Below the pieces are notes generated by a model. The model did not search any database. It had not been told where the DNA came from and was given only the letters and a program-made list of their open reading frames with translations. The position numbers were made by a program, and so were the translations under genes. From NCBI RefSeq assembly GCF_018320785.1, contig NC_054873.1, positions 35,067,196 to 35,131,195 on the forward strand: a stretch of DNA of 64,000 nt, given 5' to 3'. Below, piece after piece: positions 13,601-22,353 of this stretch (its first letter is position 1; each line of letters opens with the position of its first letter). Source of the DNA: Cheilinus undulatus (Eukaryota > Chordata > Actinopteri > Labriformes > Labridae).

Positions 13601-15764
13601 GTCAGTTATATATTCAGGTGCTTGATTATGGAGGGCTTTATAAACAATAACCAGGGTCTTAAAGTGAATTCTGAATTTCACCGGAAGCCAGTGTCCATAA
13701 AGTGTAGAGAATATAAAACGGGTGTCGTGTGGGTTGATCTGCTGGACCCAGTTAATAGTCTAGCAGCAGCATTCTGTATCAACTCTAGACTGTCAAGAGA
13801 GGATTTATTGAGGCAGGTAAAGAGGAAATTACAATAATCTAGATGTGAAGAGATGAAAGCATGAATTAACATTTCTAACTAGGTGTGAGAGACAATTTTA
13901 GTTGAGCTATGTTTCTTAAATGAAAGAAACAAGAACGAGACAGTGATTTGATATGATGATCAAAAAACATTGATTGGTCAAAAATCAAACAAAGACTTCA
14001 GATTTGCTTTGACTGAGGAAGAAAGGGGTCCAATACACTGAATTACCTTGGATGCAGTGCTGTCTGGGGCAATAAGGATCTCTGTTTTTTGTTGATGTGA
14101 AGGAAATATCAGCATATTGGATAGTGACAAAAATCCAATATCATGCATCTCTACTTATTTTTATTAATTTGCTCTATCCAACTGAGAACTTTTAATTCTT
14201 CACTTTGTGCTCACTGGTAGATAAACTGAAGAAGTGTGATGTTGAACTGACCGTGCAGATTTGTTTATTGTGGCATTTATTTATTTCATTACTAATTTAA
14301 TAACCATATTTATATTAATGAACATTTGTATAGAATAGGATGCCATAGCTTTAAGAATGCAGGGAACTCCTGTTGTTTGATCATTAAAATAAAACTTAGG
14401 TCTAGTAGACAGATGCATATCACTACACATCTCCAACAGCTCCTATTCTTTCTGTACCTGAATAGTTTCAGCCTGCAGCACCAAAGGACTCCGAGAGTGA
14501 CGTCTGTCTCGCCCTAGCAGCACCTGTCTCTCTCCTCTCCTGCTCTCGGGATCGTCTCATTATATTCTGTTTATGGTTGATTCTCAGATGTTTAACTATC
14601 TTAAAACTTAACTGTCTTCTCACACACATCACGTGCCGCGTCGTTGCTGTTTATGGTGCTGACGTACATCAACATATGACTGTGTTTTAGCACGTTGTAA
14701 CCAGTGACGCTCTTATAGAGCCGTATTACGCATGTGACTGACAGGCGGAAGAAGAAGTAGTTCCTAGGAACTGGGAATCATTACAACAAATTGCGCTAGT
14801 ATTTTTACTTTCCACTGTATTCCTGTTAATGTTAAACTATACATTTGTCCACATTTATTAAAATATCGAAATTTTTGTATGAGAATCGATTCTAGAACAG
14901 AAGTCTCTGGTATCGGAGGGATCGATATTTCAGTATCGATCCGCACATCACTTAACCTTGCAAAGCAGATGGATACGCCCGTTTCCTTGTTCTTCACTGG
15001 CGAATCCAAAGAAATCCATCTGGCATGTCAGGGTTACACATCACTCCCACAGGTGCCACGGCAGCTACCATTACCACAATTAAGCTTGCCCTTTGTTTGA
15101 AAAGGTAAATTGCGAATGCTACTTTTGGCTAACATAGGTAAACAAAGAAGAACCTTACGACAACAGTTGAATACATATAACCGCCATGTTGTTATTTCAT
15201 GACATAACTTGATTTTATATGTGAAAGATATGTCCCTGGAGGTATAACAAGCTAAGACGTAAACAAAAGACTCTATAGGGACCAAATACGATGGGAACTG
15301 AAACATTTCTGTAAAAACGGTTGATAAGGGCTACTGTGATGATCACTTCCTTTTTACAGTTAGCTAATCTGCTAGCTAGCAGCCTCATGCTAAAAGACGG
15401 TAACGTTAGTCTTAATTTGAACAAGGTAACAGTATTGTAATGTGACGTGCAGGGATGGCAAGGCAAAATTCACAAATAGGCCTACTGTGGATCATTTGGA
15501 CAAACATTAACAACAAATGTAAACCATAACCCCAGTTAATGCATCACAGCATATCTGTTGTAATTATATTAGGCTTAAAGCTTCCAGAAAGGATGTTGTG
15601 AGGCTTTGCTACCGTTAACCCATTAAGAAAGTGTCATTGTAGCATCGAATAACGTGAGCAAAAAATAACATTAAGCCCATTGGCTCAGCAAGCAGAACTG
15701 ACTTTATCAAATGTTTAACGACGTAATTATCAATACATTATCTTACCTGTTGACTGTACAGCAT
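10611..15764 (-). CDS. Candidate small gene, 41 residues in three exons, unknown
   Basis: I do not recognise this product. Three minus-strand segments join in frame: 15747-15764 (starts MLYSQQ, donor GTAAGA), 10711-10812 (34 codons, starts HVPKYLLRAAKP, acceptor CACAG, donor GTAAGT) and 10611-10616 (one codon plus stop, acceptor CACAG). GC-rich sequence with an ACGTCA word lies just upstream of the start (15780-15840), which would fit a promoter. The product would be basic near its N-terminus and Thr/Glu-rich later, with no membrane segment or signal peptide. The first intron is about 4.9 kb and full of transposons, so more exons may be missed. Against it: the CDS is very short and I cannot show homology. 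It could be a non-coding RNA or chance splice-like sites. Confidence 0.3.
11509..12058. mobile_element. hAT-type MITE with 8-bp target duplication
   Basis: Ends are CAGTGTTTATTT... and ...AAAATTAACACTG, inverted repeats that match in their outer bases. Flanks are GAAATTAA (11501-11508) and GAACTTAA (12059-12066), 7 of 8 identical, the 8-bp duplication typical of hAT. The interior repeats GACTAAAACTA-type words many times on one strand and has no transposase. Non-autonomous, moderately old. Confidence 0.75.
12059..12639. other. Intergenic with a GGTCAAGGTCACAGTGACC patch
   Basis: No gene is seen. Near 12085-12115 lies a GTCAAGGTCACAGTGACC palindromic patch of a kind common in fish repeats. 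The family is not assigned. Confidence 0.3.
12640..12715 (+). repeat. 76-bp direct repeat, left copy
   Basis: This 76-bp stretch recurs at 14104-14179 with three substitutions (73 of 76 identical). The two copies bracket 1,388 bp of SINE, Tc1 and LINE sequence. They read as a very long target-site duplication or as a duplicated flank. Confidence 0.9.
12730..12785 (+). mobile_element. tRNA-SINE head fragment
   Basis: The word TGGCTCAGTGGCTAG carries a Pol III A-box match (TGGCTCAGTGG) typical of the 5' head of fish tRNA-derived SINEs. The B box is missing: the body is cut by the Tc1 fragment that follows. Confidence 0.45.
12790..12971. mobile_element. Tc1-family terminal fragment
   Basis: This is a one-sided end of a fish Tc1-type element. 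The terminal words GGGTTCACATACTTTTT and the final ...GACTG followed by TA (12972-12973) match the inverted terminus I know from this group. The opposite terminus and the transposase are absent. Confidence 0.55.
12985..13095 (+). mobile_element. SINE 3' body fragment
   Basis: CATGTCTTCCC...CTCATTTCCTGTCTCCCTT resembles the non-tRNA body of the SINE seen in opposite orientation at 28440-28615. It ends in an A/T-rich tail. Confidence 0.45.
13245..14102 (-). mobile_element. 5'-truncated L2-type LINE, reverse transcriptase C-terminus
   Basis: Minus-strand translation gives the C-terminal part of an L2/CR1-group reverse transcriptase: ...LDYCN, LIQNAAARLLTG, then LHNQAPEYITDLL, RDRAFEAGAQTLWNSLP and FKKQLKTYVF. 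The reading frame changes between the two main open segments (13678-13872 and 13373-13681), so it is dead. The 3' end holds the ATAGCACCTTTCA...AAGTGCTTTATAAAA words typical of this group. The 5' truncation point meets the right copy of the 76-bp direct repeat at 14104. Confidence 0.85.
14104..14179 (+). repeat. 76-bp direct repeat, right copy
   Basis: Right-hand copy of the repeat at 12640-12715. It abuts the truncated 5' end of the LINE at 13245-14102. Confidence 0.9.
14180..14859. other. Intergenic, no gene recognised
   Basis: Nothing with coding or structural support was found. Short open frames lack any recognisable motif. Confidence 0.3.
14860..14952. mobile_element. One-sided hAT terminus
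   Basis: The pattern ATCGAT...CAGTATCGATCCGCACATCACT is the inverted end of a widespread fish hAT MITE whose other end would start AGTGATGTGCGG. I did not find that end in the flank, so this looks truncated. Its last nine bases form the left half of the 9-bp duplication around the 84-bp element that follows. Confidence 0.45.
14953..15036. mobile_element. 84-bp mini-transposon with perfect 9-bp target duplication
   Basis: The element begins TAACCTTG and ends CAGGGTTA. Inner inverted words CAGATGGAT and ATCCATCTG face each other. It is flanked by identical 9-bp repeats CACATCACT (14944-14952 and 15037-15045). The outer parts match the two ends of the longer relic at 60143-60650, so this is a deletion derivative of that family. 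A 9-bp duplication rules out Tc1 (2 bp) and piggyBac (4 bp) and argues against typical hAT (8 bp); MULE or Merlin type is possible. Confidence 0.7.
15046..15746. other. Intronic or intergenic DNA, nothing recognised
   Basis: If the small gene at 10611-15764 is real, this is its first intron. No exon, repeat boundary or RNA could be supported. Confidence 0.3.
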
Positions 15765-15844
15765 TGCCTCGGCTGTCGGCTCAGGATGAGGCTGCTAAGG
15801 TGTGGTTGAGCTGGTAACGTCAGATCAGCGGCGCAGCGGCAGAC

Positions 15845-16015
15845 TCTCTTTCTTGTAGTATTTTATTCTCATAATATAACGACTTTAATCCCGTAATATT
15901 ACGAATATAATCTCGTAATATTACGACTTTTTCTCGTAATATTACGACTATAATCTCGTAATTTTACTTTTTTCTTGTAATATTACGACTTTAATCTTGT
16001 AATAAAATTGTTTGC
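15845..16015. repeat. Minisatellite of palindromic TCTCGTAATATTACGACTTT units
   Basis: About seven degenerate units of 20-22 bp, each with the self-complementary core CGTAATATTACG. Spacing and wording vary between units. The same word type, as TCTCATAATTATGACTTT, fills the AT-rich part of the array at 4020-6360. Confidence 0.75.
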
Positions 16016-16320
16016 AGTTTTTTTGTTAATTTGTGCAATAAAAAAGTTTGATGAAAATATTAAAAGTAAGAATGGTTTTGTAACAGAATAAATGCACAAA
16101 ATTAGGCAATTATAAGGCTTCTCATAAAAACACTGAATGCGAAAGGGTTTTCATCACACTAACCATTATTTTTTGTGAAGTTAAGGTAAAATAAAGGGCT
16201 ACAAAAGATCCTAAATAAAGAGCAGTTCGGGAGTCGAAAGAGTCGGTTCTTCTTTGGGAGCCTAGCCAAAAGATCCGGCTCTCTGAAAAGAGTCGAAATT
16301 CCCATCACTAGTGTCCTCCA
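16016..16320. mobile_element. Probable hAT-type end fragment
   Basis: The right part holds paired words GAGTCGAAAGAGTCGG and AAGAGTCGAAATTCCC followed by ATCACTA, resembling ends of fish hAT MITEs. The partner terminus was not found, so the family and limits are uncertain. Confidence 0.35.
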
Positions 16321-16394
16321 ACCGGACGGCACAATCCAGGAAGGCCAGACTGTCTTCTTCATGACTAAAGAATGAATTAATTCAACTGTTACAA

Positions 16395-16854
16395 CAGTGG
16401 TTCTCAACTGGTCTAGCCGCAGGACCCAACAATATCTTGGATGACAAATCGCGACCCAAATTTCCAAAAATTATCAACAATGCAAATTTAGCGAATAAAA
16501 ATGTGGCAATTAAGATCTTGGATGGCACAGAATTTATGACAGGAACAAGGGAGGAAAAAACGGACATGTTTTACAACCCCCTTTTCTCATGATAAAGTGT
16601 AGATTAGCCAATTATGCAGAGATCTGGAGAAATGTTTTCATTAACATGCTTAAAAGAGAAACATGAGTTGAAATATTGATAAATCATTAAAATGTACCCA
16701 TTATCACAATTTAACAGAGTTAAATAAACAGTATGGTCGGATGTTCTTATTAGACTTTGCCACCATTTTTTTATTTCAGAAACACATTCATGACCAACTG
16801 AAAACTGTTCTGTGACCCACTTTTGGGTACCAAACTACCAGTTGAGAACCACTG
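16395..16854. mobile_element. hAT MITE, CAGTGGTTCTCAACTGGT family
   Basis: Perfect 18-bp inverted ends: CAGTGGTTCTCAACTGGT at the left and its complement ACCAGTTGAGAACCACTG at the right. Flanks TGTTACAA (16387-16394) and TGTTAGAA (16855-16862) agree at 7 of 8 bases, the hAT signature. The 460-bp body has no transposase. A relative with the same left-end words sits at 31933-32464. Confidence 0.88.
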
Positions 16855-16862
16855 TGTTAGAA

Positions 16863-17485
16863 CATAAAAAACAGTACCTCAACACAGTTCACCGTGCAAT
16901 CCGAAATTTATTTTCTATTCTAACTTTCTACACTTCTGCTTTTACAGACATTAGGTAACTGTAGCAGGTCTGAGTCCTCTGAGCACAGTTCTAGAGGTAA
17001 AAGAACTCTGAGTTCTTTATGAACTGATGGTGCCTGATCATCCTGGTTATTGCCAGTGATTTTCAAACTTCATTTAAATTGGCAGCATAGTCAAAATAAT
17101 TCATAAACAAATCATCTGTAAAGAAATATTTGTATTTGTGTACAATACATTATAAAATGATTATAAAAATGCAAAGTACAGTTGTGGTTTAAGAAAAATG
17201 GGAATAAAGGAAAGGAAAATAATTGAACACAATCTTTTGAAACAGTTTTGAGCAAAATGTAAGAAATGCTGAAATAAAGGGAAAGAATTGCATAGGATTT
17301 TAATCATACTAAATGACACATACTCCCTCTTAACTACTTCATTTGTCTTTGCTTGTTGTATTATCTATCAAGAACTGACACTTATGGTAAAATGCAAGCA
17401 CTGGTATTATTTCACCCGTGAGCTTTTATCCCTGAATCAGAAAACCTCATGCTTCCCTGCAGCTCATGTTTCTAAAGCAGGCTGG
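16863..17485. other. 3' flank of the TRIM gene
   Basis: No gene is seen. This AT-rich DNA lies downstream of the TRIM stop codon and probably includes its 3' UTR. Confidence 0.4.
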
Positions 17486-20400
17486 TTAGATGTTACATAT
17501 TTTGAGTGATGAGCCTAAATCAACAGAGAACCCAGGATACAGAGGCTCAGTGAACTTGGTCTGGATCTTGTGCAGCAGTGTCAACCTGTAAGGGTCAGAA
17601 ACGCTGTAGAAGGCCAGAGTTCCTGCTTCATAATCCAGATGAACGCCCACTCTACGTGAGGGGGCCGGGGGAATTTGGCCTTTGTGAAGACCATTGTGCC
17701 AAAACACACAGCCAAGTGAAGAGCAAGTTAATTTCCAGGAGAGTTTGTTGTGGCCAAAATAAGAATCTTTTCCTGAACCTTTTCTTTCAATGCCTTTGTA
17801 GGACACAGCCAGGTCCACAATGCCACCATCCCACTCCACCTCCCAGTAGTGGTTTCCAGTAAGGGCATTCTCGCACAGGGCCTGGTAGTTGAAGGTGAAT
17901 CTGTCAGGGTGATCAGGATGAGCCTGGTCGTGGACTCCCCAGGATAGCTCATCCTTCGTGTCAGACAAGCAAAGACATGCAGCTACCGTGTTTGGGTCAA
18001 GGTCCAACTTGAGCTCTGCCGGGAAAGATGAAGCGCCCATTAGTGGTTGAAACCTTCATGTTTTTGTGTGCTGATATTGCTTGTACTTACTCTTGTATAT
18101 TGTAAAAAGGTCTTTCCTCAAAGTTATGTCCTCCTGCTGCCTCTGTATATTTGGCACTGACCAAAAGGAAGGAAACACTGATTATATTCAGGGTAAGCTT
18201 TTCTACACACACAGAAAACATACTGACTAGATCAAACTAATTTAAGCTCTAAAGTAAGATCAAAAATTGATAGTACTTACCCTCATTTTTGTCAGAATAA
18301 CTGAACAAATCACTCTTTCCTTTGTTTTGAATTCCTTTTATTTGGTCTTTCTGTACATCAACAAACTCCGTCAGCACGTCAAGGTCTTTATGACAGTCAG
18401 TGAATGCTGGGAGGTCACCCAGAGCCTGGAAACCCTGGACAAATCAAACCAAAAGAAAACTTTTAAAAACTTGTCCATATTAAAGCAAAATTAACTGACA
18501 TCCAAATTCTGGTCATCACCTGAAAAAACTGGATTGGGTTTGCTGTTTGTGACAGCTGGTTGAGTTTAGCCTCTCTCCTCCTCAGCTGGAGCACTTCACG
18601 CTGCAGTTCCCCAAGATAAGAGTTGGTCCAGTCCACTCCTGCTTTCTCTGCTTCTCTGACTTTTTCTCTCATCTCGGAGCATTTTCTCTCCACAGCACTG
18701 ACATATGAGCGGATGTTTTCTGCACATATCTGCTCAAACTCGTCACATGCCTCCCAAGCAGCACCCTTGTAATAAACAAAAAATATTTTTTCCTGCTTTA
18801 ATTGATGCATTTTGTATTGAAACATTTACAGAAGTTCTGGCAACGTCACAATTCATACCATTCTGCTATGTATAATTCTTTTAAAAGGTACACATATTAT
18901 AAACCTTATAAAAAGATGGTCCAGGTCAGTGGATCCACCAACAGTCAGACAATATTTTGCAGAATATATCCGGTAGGCTGTTTTTTTTAAAACCATGCCT
19001 ATAATCATAAATATTCTTCAATCATTTGTTTCACCTGTAGCCATTCATCAATAAGATTCATATGTTAACATGTAACTTTGCCTGTTAAGATGATTTTGAT
19101 TGAAATAGCTTTTAATTTCAGTAAATATGAACTGCTAATGCTGCAAATTCAACAACTGACCATTTTTAGTTCTTTACAACCTATAAAACTTTTTGAAACT
19201 CTATTGTGCATAAAAATGTGGAACAGGGCATTTTGAGTTTTTTTATTTCTGAAAAAATAATAGTTATCATTGGGAGGTTTGTTCAGTACAATTTGAATTG
19301 TGCTCCAATAGTTGATTCCTTGAAAATTATACTGAATGCCATTTGCATTGACTACTTAGGAAAATCTGGAAAAAAAAAAAATCATTTGCATAATAATTTG
19401 AAATGCGGGTTGTTAAGTATTATTGTGTCTTTTGGGAAATGCTAATAAACACATTAACTAATGTGAAGAAAACAATACATGTATGTCTAATTTAACAATA
19501 GTAAAAATGTTGCTCATTGATATAGGCAAATTATAGTTCAAAAACACAGTAAATGCATATACAGTGCTTAACAAATTTATTAGACCACCTGTCATATTTG
19601 TCTCAAAGACCATCCAGCATCATGAAGTGCTTTAATGCAGACTCTTTCATTTTCAGTCAGCTCTCACATTTTACCATTTTGAACAGGAATGAGGAATTTC
19701 AAACAGAATTCACCCAAATTTGAGCCGGCTCACTGGGCTTCTCTAAGAAGTCAGAAATGAATCAAGCATAACATTCAACCACTAAAACTCAGTTTTCTTT
19801 TCAGGAATGCAAGTGACATATGACATATTAATCAAGAAATAATAATAATGTGCTTTACTATTTTTTCGTTTTTTTTGAAAATCAGTCAATTTGAAAATTC
19901 ATGGATAACAATAATAATTATATTTTAGCATTAAAAATATCATTTGGGCTAAAGAGCTTCTACATATTGGTGTATAATCATTGCAGAAACATTAAAAAAA
20001 AAATGATTTTGGTAATTACCAATGCTGTTAATTTAGGGCAGCTGTGGCATAAACCTTACTTTGGTTAGGGTGGTCTAATAAATTTGTTAAGCACTGTATA
20101 TTTGTATAACAATGTAACATTTTTTGCTTGGCTGGCCGATTAAGGGGGGCTCTGTGTAATTTTCTTTCTGCAGGCCCAGAATCCCTAGCTACACCCCTGC
20201 TTACCCTAACCCTAAAAAGGAGCTTTTCCTGATTTGTATTTCTGTCCTGACAGAGAACGGTGTCGCATATGGTTGGTCTGTGATAAAACACATCTTTGTT
20301 TTACTTTTAGCACAGTGTTTCTTATCAGGTCTGGTCACCACCTCCAACTTTATGATAAAGTACGGCAAAAACTGAAGAAAATGTTTCTCCACTCAACTTT

Positions 20401-21941
20401 ATCTAATAAAAAAATGTTGCTTGGATCTTCGATGGACAAAAGGTGACTAAACAAAAGGCGGCACAAAAATGTGTTAAAAAGCACATCATTACAAAATGTT
20501 TCATAATGCCAAGTTAAACAAGTCTGCTCCCAGTTTAAAAAAAAGAAAAAAAAAAAGCTTGTCTAACTTGAAAACAATAACAGAGTTATAAAGGCCAAGG
20601 CTAACAGAGCTATATTAGCTACATAAACCATGTAAGTAACGTAGCTGCATAACTAACGTAGCACAAGTTAAAGCAAACAAACAGTAGCAATAGTAAATTA
20701 TGTTGCATTTCTTAAAGCTAGACCTTTTAAAGTTTTACTACAGAATAATTGCAGGATTAATGGCTGCAGTAGCTATAACTCTATCCACTTACATTCTTCC
20801 TGCTAGAGTTTGTATGTGGTCTGTGTTTAAAAAACATGTTTTGCCATGAAATGAGCACAGTTTCTATCACACCTACTGACTAAAAAACAACTTTAAGGAC
20901 ATAAAAATTGTCCTGGTTACATTCAGCCCAACATGAAAGAATCCTTTACTTGGATGAAAGTTGGATGTGAGCATGAATGTTTAATCATGTCATTAAAATG
21001 TGCTGTCAAAGATCCAGTAGGTCTTGAAATAATTGGAATTCCCTTGCAGGAAACAGCTGTTTCTGATCACAAATTTTACATGGGACATCTTTGTCGGCCT
21101 GTACACAGAGGATAACTTAAACTTGGCACAACCCATACAAAATAAGGAAATAGTTGGCCAAATAATAGGACTTACTCTTATAGAGTCTGCAGCTTGTCTC
21201 AGCTCCACCATTCTCCTCTCAGAAATTAGAACTCTGTCTGCTACTTCCTGCTTTGTCTGCTCCAGTTTTTTCTGTTAAAACACGGAGAAAGATATTCAGA
21301 ACTTCAGTGACTACAAAAGGATAGACAGAAAACAACTTTAATATTTGTCTGGTCTGAATTACCTGCATTTCACACTTTTCTGCGTCAACTGTCACCATGT
21401 CATGACCTTTATGTCCATCTATCACACACTGCAGACAGATAAACTGCTGGTCAGAGCGGCAGAAAATCTCCAGAAGTTTGTCATGACGCTCACAGATGCT
21501 TTCCTGGATCCTGGCAGAGGCTTGAGTCAGCCTGTGCTTCTTTAATGGTGGCACTTCATAGTGAGGCTTCAGATGAATCTCACAGTAAGAGGCCATACAC
21601 ACCAGACAAAACACGGAGGCTTTTCTTTTTCTCCCTGTGCAGACATCACAAGCAACATCCCCGCGCTCGGCGTAGGCATTACCAGCTTCAACAGCAGCAC
21701 TTTGACTGATGTTTGTCCTGTGTTTCTCCAACAGGGCAGCCAGAAGCGTGTTTCTCTTCAGATCAGGCCTCACTTTGGAAGTGTGCCTGCACTGAGGGCA
21801 GCTGTATCCTCCATTGCTGTTACCGTCCCAGAAGGCATTAATGCATCTTGCACAATAGCTGTGTCCACAGTTGGTTGTCACTGGATCCTCCAGTAACTGT
21901 AAACAGATCGAGCAGTCTAACAGTTCCTGACTGTCTGCCAT
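17486..21941 (-). CDS. finTRIM/TRIM16-like E3 ubiquitin ligase (RING, B-boxes, coiled coil, B30.2)
   Basis: Six exons join in phase: 21363-21941, 21176-21271 (the 96-bp exon usual for TRIMs), 18520-18765, 18281-18434, 18091-18156 and 17486-18015, for 556 residues. The RING is complete (C10, C13, C25, H27, C30, C33, C48, C51). It is followed by a B-box1-like block (about 96-128), a second B-box around CERHDKLLEIFC, a coiled coil (exons 2-4) and a C-terminal PRY-SPRY domain (about 382-556) with WEVEWDGG and the LDYEAGTLAFY strand. The start MADSQELLDC places the RING right at the N-terminus, as in the fish-expanded TRIM families. Such proteins are cytoplasmic ubiquitin ligases, often in antiviral defence. 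Intron 2 carries a Tc1 MITE. Which family member it is cannot be fixed from this sequence. Confidence 0.9.
19562..20096. mobile_element. Tc1-derived MITE, copy 1 (in TRIM intron 2)
   Basis: Termini CAGTGCTTAACAAATTTATT and its complement lie between TA dinucleotides (19560-19561 and 20097-20098). It is the reverse-complement relative of the element at 53957-54437. The body is non-autonomous: only the start of a Tc1 transposase remains. It lies inside an intron with no obvious effect on splice sites. Confidence 0.88.
20097..21175. other. TRIM intron 2, remainder
   Basis: Intronic DNA. A patch near 20200 has CCCTAACCCTAA words, and 20590-20670 is rich in AGCTA/TAGC words of the kind seen at 60890-61280. 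No exon is supported. Confidence 0.4.
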
Positions 21942-22353
21942 TTTCTCCCGCGTAGACTGGCACGGTTACTTTCATTCTCTCTAGAGAAGGAGGAGCATGT
22001 TGCTGCTTGTATACTGTGGTACAGAGTACACTGTGTGAGGAAGAGCTGGAAACAAAGTTCAACTGGACAACAACAGGAGTCAACAAGAGGAATAAATGTA
22101 CCCACTTTAGATTATTTTATCACAGGATGAATAACTTACTTTTAAAAGTACTTAAAGCATGCCACCAAGGTGTCCCATATCCCATCACCACCCATTATAC
22201 TGATGGCTTAAACATTAACAGGCACATTAATTGATTGCAACTTTGTTGGAAAAGTTTTGTGTAAGCACTTCCCTTTCAGAATATATATTTCAAAAATATA
22301 AATGAAAAAAAATATAAATTAATACTGGAGGTCTACATGTATTTTCTGTAATA
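21942..22353. other. Upstream region of the TRIM gene
   Basis: Contains the probable 5' UTR and promoter of the minus-strand TRIM gene. No firm regulatory motif is called. Confidence 0.35.
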
